The notes under the pieces were generated by a model. It made no database searches. It saw only the letters and a list, made by a program, of their open reading frames with translations, and was not told the origin of the DNA. Shown here piece by piece: positions 11,448 through 19,810 of a stretch of DNA of 64,000 nucleotides (positions within the stretch are counted from its first letter, which is position 1; every line of letters begins with the position of its first letter). Location: NCBI RefSeq assembly GCF_025149915.1, contig NZ_CP102278.1, forward strand, positions 1,100,001 to 1,164,000, written 5' to 3'. This stretch comes from Coprococcus eutactus (GTDB lineage: Bacteria; Bacillota; Clostridia; Lachnospirales; Lachnospiraceae). The translations under genes were made by a program, and so were the position numbers.

Positions 11448-11705
11448 ATGAATAATGAAAGTACACAGAACATTTCAGCGGTGAAGGATGCCACCATTGA
11501 TGTAAGACAGATCATTGGTCAGGTGTATGATGCACTTGCTGAAAAGGGATACAATCCGGTAAGTCAGGTTGTTGGATACATAATGAGCGGAGATCCAACA
11601 TACATTACCAGCTACAAGAATGCCAGAAGCCTTATCATGAAGGTTGAGAGAGATGAGATCATAGAAGTATTGTTTGAGGATTATATCAGAAACAATCTGA
11701 TATAG
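11448..11705 (+). CDS. IreB family regulatory phosphoprotein
   Basis: Small cytoplasmic protein (85 residues from ATG 11448; a TTG is in frame at 11445). The core DVRQIIGQVYDALAEKGYNP followed by SQVVGYIMSGDPTYIT is the IreB/UPF0297 signature. In Enterococcus, IreB is phosphorylated by the PASTA kinase IreK near its N-terminus and affects cephalosporin resistance; the N-terminus here also contains threonines (STQNIS, ATID). It heads the conserved ireB-ruvX-DUF1292 cluster. Confidence 0.93.
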   Translation: MNNESTQNISAVKDATIDVRQIIGQVYDALAEKGYNPVSQVVGYIMSGDPTYITSYKNARSLIMKVERDEIIEVLFEDYIRNNLI

Positions 11706-11714
11706 GTGGTACAC

Positions 11715-12164
11715 ATGAGAGTTTTAGGATTAGATTACGGAACAAAGACTGTTGGAGTAGCGGTGAGCGATCCGCTGGAGATCACAGCGCAGCCTCTTGA
11801 GACCATCGAGCGAAAGTCAGCAGGCAAGCTCAGACAGACGCTGGCAAGGATCGAGGCGATCATAGAGGAGTATGGCGCAGCTGGTCAGCAGGAGAAGATA
11901 GAAAAGATAGTGCTTGGATATCCAAAGAACATGAACAACACAGAGGGAGACAGATGCGAGGCTACCGTGAGCTTTAAAAATGATCTGGAGAGAAGAACCG
12001 GTCTTGAAGTTGTGTTGTGGGATGAGAGACTGACCACTGTTGAGGCCGAGCGTATACTCATGGACAGCGGAGTCAGAAGAGAGAATCGTAAGACGTATAT
12101 AGACAAGATGGCAGCTGCGGTTATCCTGCAGAACTATCTTGATTCCAAAAGTAACGGCATGTAG
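11715..12164 (+). CDS. ruvX: RuvX/YqgF family putative Holliday junction resolvase
   Basis: RNase H-fold nuclease, implicated in Holliday-junction resolution and in pre-16S rRNA 5' processing. The 149-residue protein opens [20 protein letters not shown] (first catalytic Asp in LDYG) and has [13 protein letters not shown] and [16 protein letters not shown] 11715 is preferred over GTG 11706 because AGGTGG then lies five bases upstream and the protein begins at the conserved strand. Nine bases separate it from ireB. Confidence 0.94.
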   Translation: MRVLGLDYGTKTVGVAVSDPLEITAQPLETIERKSAGKLRQTLARIEAIIEEYGAAGQQEKIEKIVLGYPKNMNNTEGDRCEATVSFKNDLERRTGLEVVLWDERLTTVEAERILMDSGVRRENRKTYIDKMAAAVILQNYLDSKSNGM

Positions 12165-12192
12165 AGCCGCGAACACAAAAACAGGGGTTTAT

Positions 12193-12465
12193 ATGGCAGA
12201 GAATAAGAATGACAGCATAATTTTTGAAGCAGAGGATGGAACAGAAGTAGAGTTTGCAGTGTTGGAACAGACAACACTTGGTGGGATAAACTATCTGTTT
12301 GTGGTAGACAAGGCGGATGATGAATCATTCCTTATACTCCGTGAGGACAGCGGAGCTGATACGGAAGAGATGGCAGCATACGATATTGTTGAAGATGAAA
12401 AAGAATTAGATGCAGTTATCAGGATATTTGATGAACTGCTTGAGGACGTAAATTTGGAGGTATAA
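12193..12465 (+). CDS. DUF1292 family protein (YrzB-like)
   Basis: A 90-residue acidic protein of unknown function. The central pattern FEAEDGTEVEFAVLEQT, then YLFVVDK and ILRED, is typical of DUF1292. The start at ATG 12193 gives the family N-terminus; earlier in-frame codons would run into ruvX. It is the third member of the conserved ireB-ruvX-DUF1292 trio (yrzL-yrrK-yrzB in Bacillus). The trio's co-conservation suggests a linked role, but none is established. Confidence 0.88.
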   Translation: MAENKNDSIIFEAEDGTEVEFAVLEQTTLGGINYLFVVDKADDESFLILREDSGADTEEMAAYDIVEDEKELDAVIRIFDELLEDVNLEV

Positions 12466-12470
12466 GAAAA

Positions 12471-14135
12471 TTGAATAAGAATAACAAAGAGACAGTGAAG
12501 ATCATTCCTTTGGGCGGTCTGGAACAGATTGGAATGAATATCACTGCGATAGAGTATGAGGACTCTATCATAGTCATTGACTGCGGACTGGCATTCCCTG
12601 AGGACGACATGTTAGGAATAGATCTGGTTATTCCGGATGTCACGTATCTCAAGGAAAACGCGGACAAGGTCAGGGGACTTGTGGTTACCCATGGACATGA
12701 GGATCACATTGGTGCCATACCTTACATTGAGAAAGAATTGAATATGCCTATCTATGCGACCAAGCTGACCATGGGGCTTATAGAAAACAAACTGAAAGAA
12801 CACAACCTTATGAATAACACAAGGAGAAAGGTTGTAAAGTATGGTCAGAATATCAATCTTGGAGCGTTCAGGGTGGAATTTATCAGAACAAACCACTCCA
12901 TAGCTGATTCGGCAGCGCTTGCAATATATACACCGGCTGGACTTCTGGTTCACACCGGAGATTTCAAGATAGACTACACACCTGTATTTGGTGGAACTAT
13001 AGATCTTCAGAGATTTGCAGAACTTGGCAAGAAGGGTGTGCTGGCACTTATGGCAGACTCAACGAACGCCGAGAAAGAGGGATTTACACAGTCGGAGAAG
13101 ACTGTTGGAAGAACATTTGACAACCTCTTCAATGACAACAAGGATCACAGAATCATCATAGCAACGTTTGCGTCAAATGTTGACAGAGTACAGCAGATAA
13201 TAAATTCTGCATACAAGTATGACAGAAAAGTTATAATCGAGGGCAGAAGTATGGTGAATATAATCACCACGGCCTCGGAGCTTGGATATATAAATATACC
13301 GGACAACACACTCATAGATATAAGCCAGATGAAGAATTACCCGGATGAGAAGGTTGTGCTCATAACGACGGGAAGCCAGGGAGAGAACATGGCGGCACTT
13401 TCAAGGATCGCAGCATCCATACACAATAAGGTTGCGATCAAGCCGGGAGATGTTGTTATATTCAGCTCACATCCGATACCGGGAAATGAGAAAGCCGTAT
13501 TCAAGGTTATAAACGAACTTGAGGCTAAGGGTGCGCATGTAATATTTGAGGATACCCATGTATCCGGACATGCCTGCCGGGAGGAACTCAAGCTTATATA
13601 TGCACTCACAAAACCGAAGTATGCGATACCGGTTCACGGTGAGTACAGACATCTGAAGCGCCATGCAGAGCTTGCAAGAGAGATGGGCATTCCAAAGGAA
13701 AATATAAAGATCATGACAACTGGCGATGTACTGGAAATCGGTGAGGATAAGTTTGATGTGGTCGGAAAGGTTCCTGCACAGGGGGTATTTGTTGATGGCC
13801 TCGGAGTTGGAGATGTGGGTAACATAGTTCTCAGAGACAGACAGCTCCTGTCTCAGAATGGACTTATCATTATAGTTGTTACTTTGGACAGATACAGCAA
13901 CCAGCTTGTGGCCGGTCCGGATATAGTATCAAGAGGTTTTGTGTACGTCAGGGAGTCTGAGACACTGATGGAGGACTGCCGTATAACATGCCAGGAGGCA
14001 CTTGACAGATGCCTTAGCCGCGGTGTGACTGACTGGGGCAAGATTAAATCTGTGATAAAGGATGATATGGGAGAATTCCTGTGGAAGAGGACCAAGAGAA
14101 GCCCGATGATCCTTCCGATAATCACAGAAGTGTAG
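12471..14135 (+). CDS. rnj: Ribonuclease J
   Basis: Metallo-beta-lactamase/beta-CASP RNase with endonuclease and 5'-3' exonuclease activity in mRNA turnover and rRNA maturation. The 554-residue protein has KIIPLGGLEQIGMN at the start, the zinc motif THGHEDHIGAIPYI (residues about 74-87), the beta-CASP motifs SSHPIPGNE and PVHGEYRHLKRHAELA, and the C-terminal domain. The start is TTG 12471, with GGAGG ten bases upstream and the family N-terminus right after; no ATG fits. One copy only is seen, so RNase J1 versus J2 cannot be decided. Confidence 0.95.
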   Translation: MNKNNKETVKIIPLGGLEQIGMNITAIEYEDSIIVIDCGLAFPEDDMLGIDLVIPDVTYLKENADKVRGLVVTHGHEDHIGAIPYIEKELNMPIYATKLTMGLIENKLKEHNLMNNTRRKVVKYGQNINLGAFRVEFIRTNHSIADSAALAIYTPAGLLVHTGDFKIDYTPVFGGTIDLQRFAELGKKGVLALMADSTNAEKEGFTQSEKTVGRTFDNLFNDNKDHRIIIATFASNVDRVQQIINSAYKYDRKVIIEGRSMVNIITTASELGYINIPDNTLIDISQMKNYPDEKVVLITTGSQGENMAALSRIAASIHNKVAIKPGDVVIFSSHPIPGNEKAVFKVINELEAKGAHVIFEDTHVSGHACREELKLIYALTKPKYAIPVHGEYRHLKRHAELAREMGIPKENIKIMTTGDVLEIGEDKFDVVGKVPAQGVFVDGLGVGDVGNIVLRDRQLLSQNGLIIIVVTLDRYSNQLVAGPDIVSRGFVYVRESETLMEDCRITCQEALDRCLSRGVTDWGKIKSVIKDDMGEFLWKRTKRSPMILPIITEV

Positions 14136-14147
14136 AAGGGTGATAAT

Positions 14148-14495
14148 ATGACAGATACGTTGGAACTTAGCAGACAGCTCAATGCGTGCATCAAGGATTC
14201 CGAAGTCTATAAGAATTATCAGTACTGCAAAGACAAACTCAGACAGAAACCTGATAAACTTCAGCAGCTTATGGAATTTCGTAAGAAAAATTATGAAATA
14301 CAGAACAATGAAATGCTTGACAATCCTTATGATGAAGTCAATAATCTATTCATAGAATATGACTCCATAGTCCATGATACTATAGTAAACGATTTTATCA
14401 GGGCGGAGCAGAAGCTTGTGCGTATGATGAAGATGGTGTATGAACAGATCGCGGACGATCTTGACTTTGACATCATTGATGAGGATGCACAGTAA
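14148..14495 (+). CDS. YlbF family protein
   Basis: A 115-residue, mostly helical protein with the YlbF/YmcA pattern (FRKKNYEIQN, then FIEYDSIVHDTIVNDFIRAE). In Bacillus, YlbF, YmcA and YaaT form the Y-complex that steers RNase Y cleavage. Its position 12 bases after RNase J fits an RNA-turnover link, although the partner proteins are not in this window. The call is from sequence character only. Confidence 0.82.
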   Translation: MTDTLELSRQLNACIKDSEVYKNYQYCKDKLRQKPDKLQQLMEFRKKNYEIQNNEMLDNPYDEVNNLFIEYDSIVHDTIVNDFIRAEQKLVRMMKMVYEQIADDLDFDIIDEDAQ

Positions 14496-14547
14496 CACTT
14501 CAGGCGTGTGCCTGCTTGTGTATATGTGAACAAGGAGAATTAGGGTT

Positions 14548-15078
14548 ATGGCTATAGATAGTGCTAGAAGTATGAAAAAGATACTGAGATTCCTGTTTGG
14601 TCTTCTCATAAATGTATGTATTCTGTTTGTGTTGGTCAAAGGTTTCTCGTATTCATTTGACTTTGCGTATCAGGTGTTTTCGACCACGGCGGTTGAACCT
14701 GGAAGTAACAAGAAGACGGCCATCACCATCACCGATGATGAACCCCTGCTGGATATAGCAGATTCACTGAAGAAGTCAGGAGTGATAGACAACAAGTATG
14801 CATTCATACTCAAGGTCAGGATAAACGGTGATGCGGGCAAGATGAAACCTGGTACATACGCGATGTCTCCAAGCAATACCAACCAGGAGATCATAGATAT
14901 AATAACAGGCGTGTCAGGGGACGACACAGCAAGTTCGGGAAGCTCGGACAGCAGCTCCACAGGAGATGAATCGGGCGGAGACGGGCAGAGCACAGTGACC
15001 AATGCAAATGGCACAGGAGATGAAGGCGCTGCTGAGGACAGAATAACAGAGGCAGCAACAGATGAAACTGGAGAATAG
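14548..15078 (+). CDS. MltG-like membrane protein lacking the catalytic domain
   Basis: A 176-residue protein with one N-terminal membrane segment (about 13-34) and a LysM-like domain (ITDDEPLLDIADSLKKSGVI, then GKMKPGTYAMSPSNTNQEII). This matches the N-terminal region of the endolytic transglycosylase MltG. The catalytic YceG domain is absent: after residue about 122 the sequence is a Ser/Gly/Asp/Thr-rich low-complexity tail. It sits where mltG (yrrL) lies in Bacillus, just upstream of trmR. It is probably a natural short form rather than a recent truncation, since no remnant of the enzyme domain follows. It cannot cleave glycan by itself. Confidence 0.75.
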   Translation: MAIDSARSMKKILRFLFGLLINVCILFVLVKGFSYSFDFAYQVFSTTAVEPGSNKKTAITITDDEPLLDIADSLKKSGVIDNKYAFILKVRINGDAGKMKPGTYAMSPSNTNQEIIDIITGVSGDDTASSGSSDSSSTGDESGGDGQSTVTNANGTGDEGAAEDRITEAATDETGE

Positions 15079-15083
15079 ACAAT

Positions 15084-15725
15084 ATGATAACTGATGAGAG
15101 ACTTGCGTCATTTATTAATTCATTCAGTGTGGATTATGACGAGGTGGTGACAGCTATCAGAAAAGAGGCAGAAGAGAACGGGATACCGATAATAAGACGT
15201 GAGGCCGGAGAGTTCATAAAGATGATCATATTGATGAACCGACCGGAGCGGATACTTGAGATTGGTGCTGCCGTAGGCTTTTCTGCCATTTTTATGAGCA
15301 GATTTCTGAATAGCGATGCACATATAACAACAATAGAGAATTACCCACCTAGAATAGAACAGGCAAAACAGAATATTATGCGCGCGGGAGCACAGGATAA
15401 GATAACCCTTCTTGAGGGCGATGCCCATGAGATACTGCCACAGCTTGATGACGAATACGATATGGTGTTTATGGATGCTGCAAAGGGACAGTACGGAAGC
15501 TTTTTTGACGAGTCGATAGAGAAACTGAAGAGTGGTGGGATACTTTTGTGCGACAATGTGCTTCAGGATGGTGATGTGCTGGAGAGCAGGTTTGCGGTGA
15601 CAAGGAGAAACAGAACGATACATGCCAGAATGCGGGAATATCTGTACAGCCTGACTCACGACGAGAGACTGGAAACCGGGATATTCAATATAGGTGACGG
15701 CATGTCGCTCAGCATAAAAAAGTAA
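15084..15725 (+). CDS. trmR: O-methyltransferase, TrmR-like (tRNA 5-hydroxyuridine methylation)
   Basis: Class I SAM methyltransferase of the catechol-O-methyltransferase type, 213 residues. Visible are the SAM motif EIGAAVGFSAIF, the acidic loop FMDAAKGQYG and LLCDNVL. Bacillus TrmR (YrrM) makes 5-methoxyuridine at the wobble position from the ho5U produced with the U32 peptidase-like TrhP proteins. The immediately downstream U32 gene gives the same pairing here, which is the main support for TrmR over a generic O-methyltransferase. Confidence 0.88.
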   Translation: MITDERLASFINSFSVDYDEVVTAIRKEAEENGIPIIRREAGEFIKMIILMNRPERILEIGAAVGFSAIFMSRFLNSDAHITTIENYPPRIEQAKQNIMRAGAQDKITLLEGDAHEILPQLDDEYDMVFMDAAKGQYGSFFDESIEKLKSGGILLCDNVLQDGDVLESRFAVTRRNRTIHARMREYLYSLTHDERLETGIFNIGDGMSLSIKK

Positions 15726-15749
15726 TATAAAAGATTTGGAGAAGGTGCT

Positions 15750-16982
15750 ATGGAAAGAAGAAATAAGCCGGAACTTCTTGTGCCAGCAGGAGGTCTTGAC
15801 ACGCTGAAGGTGGCGGTTGATTACGGTGCAGACGCTGTGTATATAGGTGGTCAGTCATTTGGACTCAGAGCCAAGGCGGATAATTTTTCAATTGATGAGA
15901 TGAGAGAGGCTGTTGGATATGCGCACGAGCGTGGAGTCAAGGTGTATGTAACAGCGAATATATTTGCGCACAACTACGATCTCGAAGGAATAAAGAGATA
16001 TTTCGGTGAGCTTAAGAATACTGGTGTAGATGCTGTTCTGGTATCTGACCCGGGCGTGTTTATGATCGCGAGGGAAGAGATGCCTGATATGGAAATCCAT
16101 ATCAGTACCCAGGCGAACAATACCAATTATATGACGTACAAATTCTGGTACGAGCACGGTGCAAAGAGGGTGGTGTCCGCAAGAGAATTGTCTCTGACGG
16201 AGATATCTGAGATACGCGCAAATATACCGGACGATATGGAGATCGAGTCGTTTGTCCACGGTGCAATGTGTATTTCATATTCAGGAAGATGTCTGCTCAG
16301 CAACTATTTTACAGGAAGAGATGCCAATCACGGTGCGTGCACACATCCGTGCCGCTGGAAGTATTCGATAGTTGAGGAGACCAGACCGGGAGAATACATG
16401 ACTGTGAATGAGGATGACAGGGGAACGTATATATTTAACTCAAAGGACCTCTGTATGATCGAGTATGTCCCTGAGATGGTAGCCGCAGGAATAGACAGCC
16501 TCAAGATAGAGGGAAGAATGAAGACGGCGTTATATGTGGCGACTGTGGCAAGAACCTACAGGAAAGCTATAGACGATTATTTCGAGTCTGAGGAGAAGTA
16601 TCGTTCCAATATGGAATACTACAAGAGTGAGATCGCAAAGTGTACATACAGGCAGTTTACAACGGGATTCTATTTCGGAAAGACGGATTCAGATTCACAG
16701 ATATATGACAGCAACACATATGTAAAGAATTACACATACATCGGCACAGTCAGACAGGTAACAGATGATGGCTGTGTGTGCTTTGAACAGAAGAACAAAT
16801 TCTCGGTTGGAGAGTGTGTTGAAGCGATGGATTTCAATGGGGACAACATAGAGTGTACCGTGGAAGCCATATATGATGAGGATGGTGCGTTGATGGAATC
16901 GGCGCCACATCCAAAACAGCAGCTCAAGGTGAAATTCAGCGAGCAGCTGACCGAGGGTATGATAATCCGCAGGAAAGAGTGA
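15750..16982 (+). CDS. trhP: U32 peptidase-family tRNA hydroxylation protein
   Basis: A 410-residue member of the U32 family, which despite its name acts in tRNA U34 hydroxylation (TrhP/YrrO in Bacillus). It begins with the TIM-barrel segment KPELLVPAGGLDTLKVAVDY and has the conserved cysteine cluster around 172-206 (GAMCISYSGRCLLSNYF, CTHPCRW), which matches the family's iron-sulfur ligands. It follows trmR with 24 bases between, so the two steps of ho5U/mo5U34 formation are likely co-transcribed. Bacillus has two U32 genes here; only one is present. Confidence 0.9.
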   Translation: MERRNKPELLVPAGGLDTLKVAVDYGADAVYIGGQSFGLRAKADNFSIDEMREAVGYAHERGVKVYVTANIFAHNYDLEGIKRYFGELKNTGVDAVLVSDPGVFMIAREEMPDMEIHISTQANNTNYMTYKFWYEHGAKRVVSARELSLTEISEIRANIPDDMEIESFVHGAMCISYSGRCLLSNYFTGRDANHGACTHPCRWKYSIVEETRPGEYMTVNEDDRGTYIFNSKDLCMIEYVPEMVAAGIDSLKIEGRMKTALYVATVARTYRKAIDDYFESEEKYRSNMEYYKSEIAKCTYRQFTTGFYFGKTDSDSQIYDSNTYVKNYTYIGTVRQVTDDGCVCFEQKNKFSVGECVEAMDFNGDNIECTVEAIYDEDGALMESAPHPKQQLKVKFSEQLTEGMIIRRKE

Positions 16983-17011
16983 AAACAATTCTCTGGCATA
17001 AAAGTAAAAGG

Positions 17012-17066
17012 TTAAAAAATAAAAAACAAGAATGAGGATGTCTTGATCATTTGTCGAGACATCCTC
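17012..17066 (-). terminator. Rho-independent terminator of sigK, overlapping its 3' codons
   Basis: Stem arms GAGGATGTCT (17034-17043) and AGACATCCTC (17057-17066). Read on the minus strand, a T-rich run follows the stem (17012-17033). The 5' arm lies inside the last codons of sigK and the loop carries its stop codon. On the plus strand no T-tract follows, so it does not look like a terminator for trhP. Confidence 0.75.
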
Positions 17067-17670
17067 TTAGCTTGCTTAAAGCGCGTTTTTCTATCCTGGA
17101 TACATATGATCTGGATATTCCCAGAATCTTAGCGGTTTCCTTCTGAGTCAGTGGCGCTTCCCCTAAAATCCCATATCGCATCTGGATTATGTGGTATTCC
17201 CTTGGAGTCAGGATCTGATTCATGCACGATGGCAGGTGGTTTAGATGATCTTCCGTGATCAGCTTTTCGAGTGGACAGCTTTCAGATGTACTTATGATAT
17301 CCATTATAACGATCTCGTTGCCCTCTTTGTCAGTTCCTATCGGTTCATACATAGAGACTTCACGGGATTTTTTCTTTTCCTGGCGCAGATTCATCAGAAG
17401 TTCATTTTCAATGCATTTGGCAGCGTAACCGGCGAGCTTACAGCCTTTTTCCGGTTTATAGCTGTCGATCGCCTTTATCAGACCAATGGTTCCTATAGAC
17501 AGAAGATCTTCAGGATCCCGGACGGATGAGCTGTACTTCTTAACAATGTGGGCAACCAGTCTCAGATTATACTCGATCAATACCCGGCGCGCTTCGTTGT
17601 CTCCGGATATGCACCGGTTTATATATTCCTTTTCTTTATCGGGAGTTAAAGGATTTTTGAATGCTTCCAT
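17047..17670 (-). CDS. sigK: Sporulation sigma factor SigK, without pro-sequence
   Basis: Late mother-cell sigma factor. The 207-residue protein has region 2 (IEYNLRLVAHIVKKY, DLLSIGTIGLIKAIDSY, AAKCIENELLMNLR), the SigK/SigE motif EPIGTDKEGNEI, and region 4 ending ISRSYVSRIEKRALSKL. The SRSYVSRIEKRAL ending and LVAHIVKK favour SigK over SigE. The protein begins MEAFKNPLTPDKEKEYINR, directly at region 1.2/2. There is no hydrophobic pro-sequence, and the upstream frame encodes none. The gene is continuous, with no skin-type insertion. It is transcribed away from the pilus operon. Confidence 0.9.
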   Translation of the reverse strand: MEAFKNPLTPDKEKEYINRCISGDNEARRVLIEYNLRLVAHIVKKYSSSVRDPEDLLSIGTIGLIKAIDSYKPEKGCKLAGYAAKCIENELLMNLRQEKKKSREVSMYEPIGTDKEGNEIVIMDIISTSESCPLEKLITEDHLNHLPSCMNQILTPREYHIIQMRYGILGEAPLTQKETAKILGISRSYVSRIEKRALSKLRGCLDK

Positions 17671-17721
17671 ATGTTTTTGCTCCCGGCAGCTTTGGCTGCA
17701 ACGATCAAGGTTGTTTGTAAT

Positions 17722-17748
17722 ATATTATGTCGTTTGTGCAAAAATAGT
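17722..17748 (-). promoter_or_regulatory. Candidate sigma-E type promoter of sigK
   Basis: On the minus strand, ACTATTTT (17748-17741) and CATAATAT (17729-17722) are separated by 11 bases. The CATAATAT box resembles the sigma-E -10 element (CATACAAT) and lies about 50 bases before the sigK start. sigK is a sigma-E-dependent gene in known sporeformers. The -35 match is weak. Confidence 0.3.
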
Positions 17749-17820
17749 GCTTATCCACAGATTCAAATCTGGATTTTTATAAAAGATTATAAAAAAAGCT
17801 GGTAAAATATGTACAAAATG

Positions 17821-17849
17821 TTTAAATTGTGAAAATACTGTGATATAAT
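17821..17849 (+). promoter_or_regulatory. Probable promoter of the type IV pilus operon
   Basis: TTTAAA (17821-17826), 17-base spacer, TATAAT (17844-17849) preceded by TG one base upstream, which makes an extended -10 element. Transcription would start near 17856, leaving an untranslated leader of about 120 bases before pilB. Confidence 0.6.
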
Positions 17850-17893
17850 GCACTTTAGGTATTTGGGTAATTGTGTGTATATAGAGAAAATAG

Positions 17894-17934
17894 ACAGAAA
17901 ATGATAGGGAATAACAGGGAATAACAGAAAATGA
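17894..17934 (+). repeat. Nested direct repeats in the pilB leader
   Basis: ACAGAAAATGA occurs at 17894-17904 and 17924-17934. Between and overlapping these, GGGAATAACA is repeated in perfect tandem at 17907-17916 and 17917-17926. Lying in the predicted 5' leader of the pilus operon, they could be a protein- or RNA-binding site; no known regulator is recognised. Confidence 0.65.
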
Positions 17935-17977
17935 CATGGAATGAAAAGAGAAAAATAAAGAGGAGGATTTTCGGAGA

Positions 17978-19720
17978 ATGCGACTTAGTGTGGGGCGTAA
18001 GAAAATAAGAATAGGAGATGTCCTTGTTGCGGCAGGGGCAATTACAGAGGAACAGCTGCAGGAGGGACTTGCAAAGCAGAAGGAGACCGGAAGAAAGCTT
18101 GGTAATGCTCTGGTTGATCTGGGATTTATCAGTAATGACATGCTGATCACAGTTCTTACAACCCAGCTGGGAATTGACTATATAGAGCTCAAGGGAGCCA
18201 AGATAGAGGATAAGGTCATACATATGGTTCCGGAGAGTATGGTAACCAAGTATCAGGCCATACCTATAGAGGTGGATCCGGATAATCCGAATATCCTCAA
18301 GGTGGCTATGGCTGATCCTATGGATATCATGGCCATGGACGATATAGGTCTTGTAACAAATCTTCAGGTCGAGCCTATGCTTGCATCCGAAGAGGGGATA
18401 AAGAACGCCATAGACAAGTACTATGGAAGTGCCCAGGCGATGGAGGCTGCTGAGGCCTACAGACAGGAACAGCAGAGTGTTCTTGGTGGGGATGATGAAG
18501 ATAACAGTAACGATGAAGTAGATAACTCCCCTATCGTTCTTCTGGTAAAACAGATAATAGAGGGCGGTGTAAGACAGAGGGCATCAGATATACATATAGA
18601 GGCTCTGGAGAACAGCGTCAGAGTAAGATACAGAATAGACGGTGCACTGAAGCAGGTTATGTCATATGACCTGAGTATATTGGCTGGTATCACAGCGCGT
18701 ATCAAGATCATAGGCGGTATGGACATAGCAGAGAAGAGAAAGCCACAGGATGGTCGTATCACGATCATGGTGGACAGGAGAGAGTTCGATGTCCGTGTTT
18801 CTATCCTCCCTACAGTGTTTGGAGAGAAGACGGTTATGAGACTTACATCCAAGGATGGTCTTACAAAGCCTAAGAGCGCTCTTGGTTTCGATGCGGAGCA
18901 GGAGAAGGTATTCGACAATATCCTGAGCAACCCACATGGTATAATCCTCGTAACGGGACCTACAGGATCAGGAAAGTCAACTACACTGTACACTTCACTC
19001 AGTGAGCTTAACACAGAGGATGTTAATATCATCACAGTTGAAGACCCTGTCGAGGCCAATATCAATGGTATCAACCAGGTACAGGTTAACAACAAAGCGG
19101 ATATGACATTCGCGGCAGCCCTCAGATCTATCCTCCGACAGGATCCGGATATCATCATGATAGGAGAGATCCGAGACGGTGAGACAGCAGGTATCGCCGT
19201 ACAGGCCGCTATCACTGGACATTTGGTTGTATCGACACTGCATACAAACTCGGCGGCATCGACGATCACACGTCTTATAGATATGGGTATTGAATCATAT
19301 ATCGCCGGCGATGCTGTAGTTGGCGTTATCGCACAGCGACTTGTGCGAAGATTGTGTACAACATGTAAGCAGCCTAGACTTGTGGAGGATGAAGAGAGAG
19401 TACAGCTCGGCATTCCAGCAGACGAGGAGGATGTTATTATCTACGAGCCACAGGGATGCCCGCTGTGTAACGATACAGGATATGCAGGACGTATCGGTGT
19501 GTATGAGATGATGCCAGTATCAAGAGAGCTTCAGGCAGTCATAGCGTCAGGCGCTACAGCAGATGTTATCGAGAAGCAGGCTCTCAAGGAGGGTATGCTC
19601 ACACTTAAGATGGGAGCTGCAAAGCATGTGCTTGATGGAATCACATCCATAGCCGAGATGAACAAGATAGTCCACAGTACAGTTACAGTCGCTGAGGGCG
19701 TGGACATGGGAGAATTGTAA
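17978..19720 (+). CDS. pilB: Type IV pilus extension ATPase PilB (GspE family) with MshEN domain
   Basis: Cytoplasmic hexameric ATPase that powers pilin polymerisation. The 580-residue protein has an N-terminal MshEN domain (about 1-150) with two tandem motifs, IGDVLVAAGAITEEQLQEGL and LGNALVDLGFISNDMLITVL. These fit the 24-residue pattern known to bind cyclic di-GMP in MshE-type ATPases. The ATPase core has Walker A GPTGSGKST (about 326-334), Walker B DPDIIMIGEIRD, the His box TGHLVVSTLHT, and a zinc tetracysteine (CTTC near 459, CPLC near 494). AGGAGG lies upstream. First gene of the pilus operon. Confidence 0.95.
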   Translation: MRLSVGRKKIRIGDVLVAAGAITEEQLQEGLAKQKETGRKLGNALVDLGFISNDMLITVLTTQLGIDYIELKGAKIEDKVIHMVPESMVTKYQAIPIEVDPDNPNILKVAMADPMDIMAMDDIGLVTNLQVEPMLASEEGIKNAIDKYYGSAQAMEAAEAYRQEQQSVLGGDDEDNSNDEVDNSPIVLLVKQIIEGGVRQRASDIHIEALENSVRVRYRIDGALKQVMSYDLSILAGITARIKIIGGMDIAEKRKPQDGRITIMVDRREFDVRVSILPTVFGEKTVMRLTSKDGLTKPKSALGFDAEQEKVFDNILSNPHGIILVTGPTGSGKSTTLYTSLSELNTEDVNIITVEDPVEANINGINQVQVNNKADMTFAAALRSILRQDPDIIMIGEIRDGETAGIAVQAAITGHLVVSTLHTNSAASTITRLIDMGIESYIAGDAVVGVIAQRLVRRLCTTCKQPRLVEDEERVQLGIPADEEDVIIYEPQGCPLCNDTGYAGRIGVYEMMPVSRELQAVIASGATADVIEKQALKEGMLTLKMGAAKHVLDGITSIAEMNKIVHSTVTVAEGVDMGEL

Positions 19721-19810
19721 AATACCACACAACAAACGAGATATATAATAACAGGGATTATTTATATATATGAAATTATTAATGCAAAAGGGAAAGGAAG
19801 GGACAAGAAA

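Larger units (their letters stand above)
17671..17977. other. Divergent 307-bp regulatory interval between sigK and pilB
   Basis: No open frame of substance is present. It holds the candidate sigK promoter on the minus strand, the probable promoter of the pilus operon, and a purine-rich untranslated leader with direct repeats (listed separately). The sequence is strongly AT-rich compared with the flanking genes. Confidence 0.7.

Noticed and set aside
14548..15078. Frameshifted full-length mltG
   Set aside because: The sequence up to trmR is too short to hold a catalytic domain in any frame, so a simple frameshift cannot explain the short protein.
17034..17066. Terminator for trhP on the plus strand
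   Set aside because: No T-tract follows the stem on the plus strand; the T-rich side belongs to the minus strand, so it was assigned to sigK.
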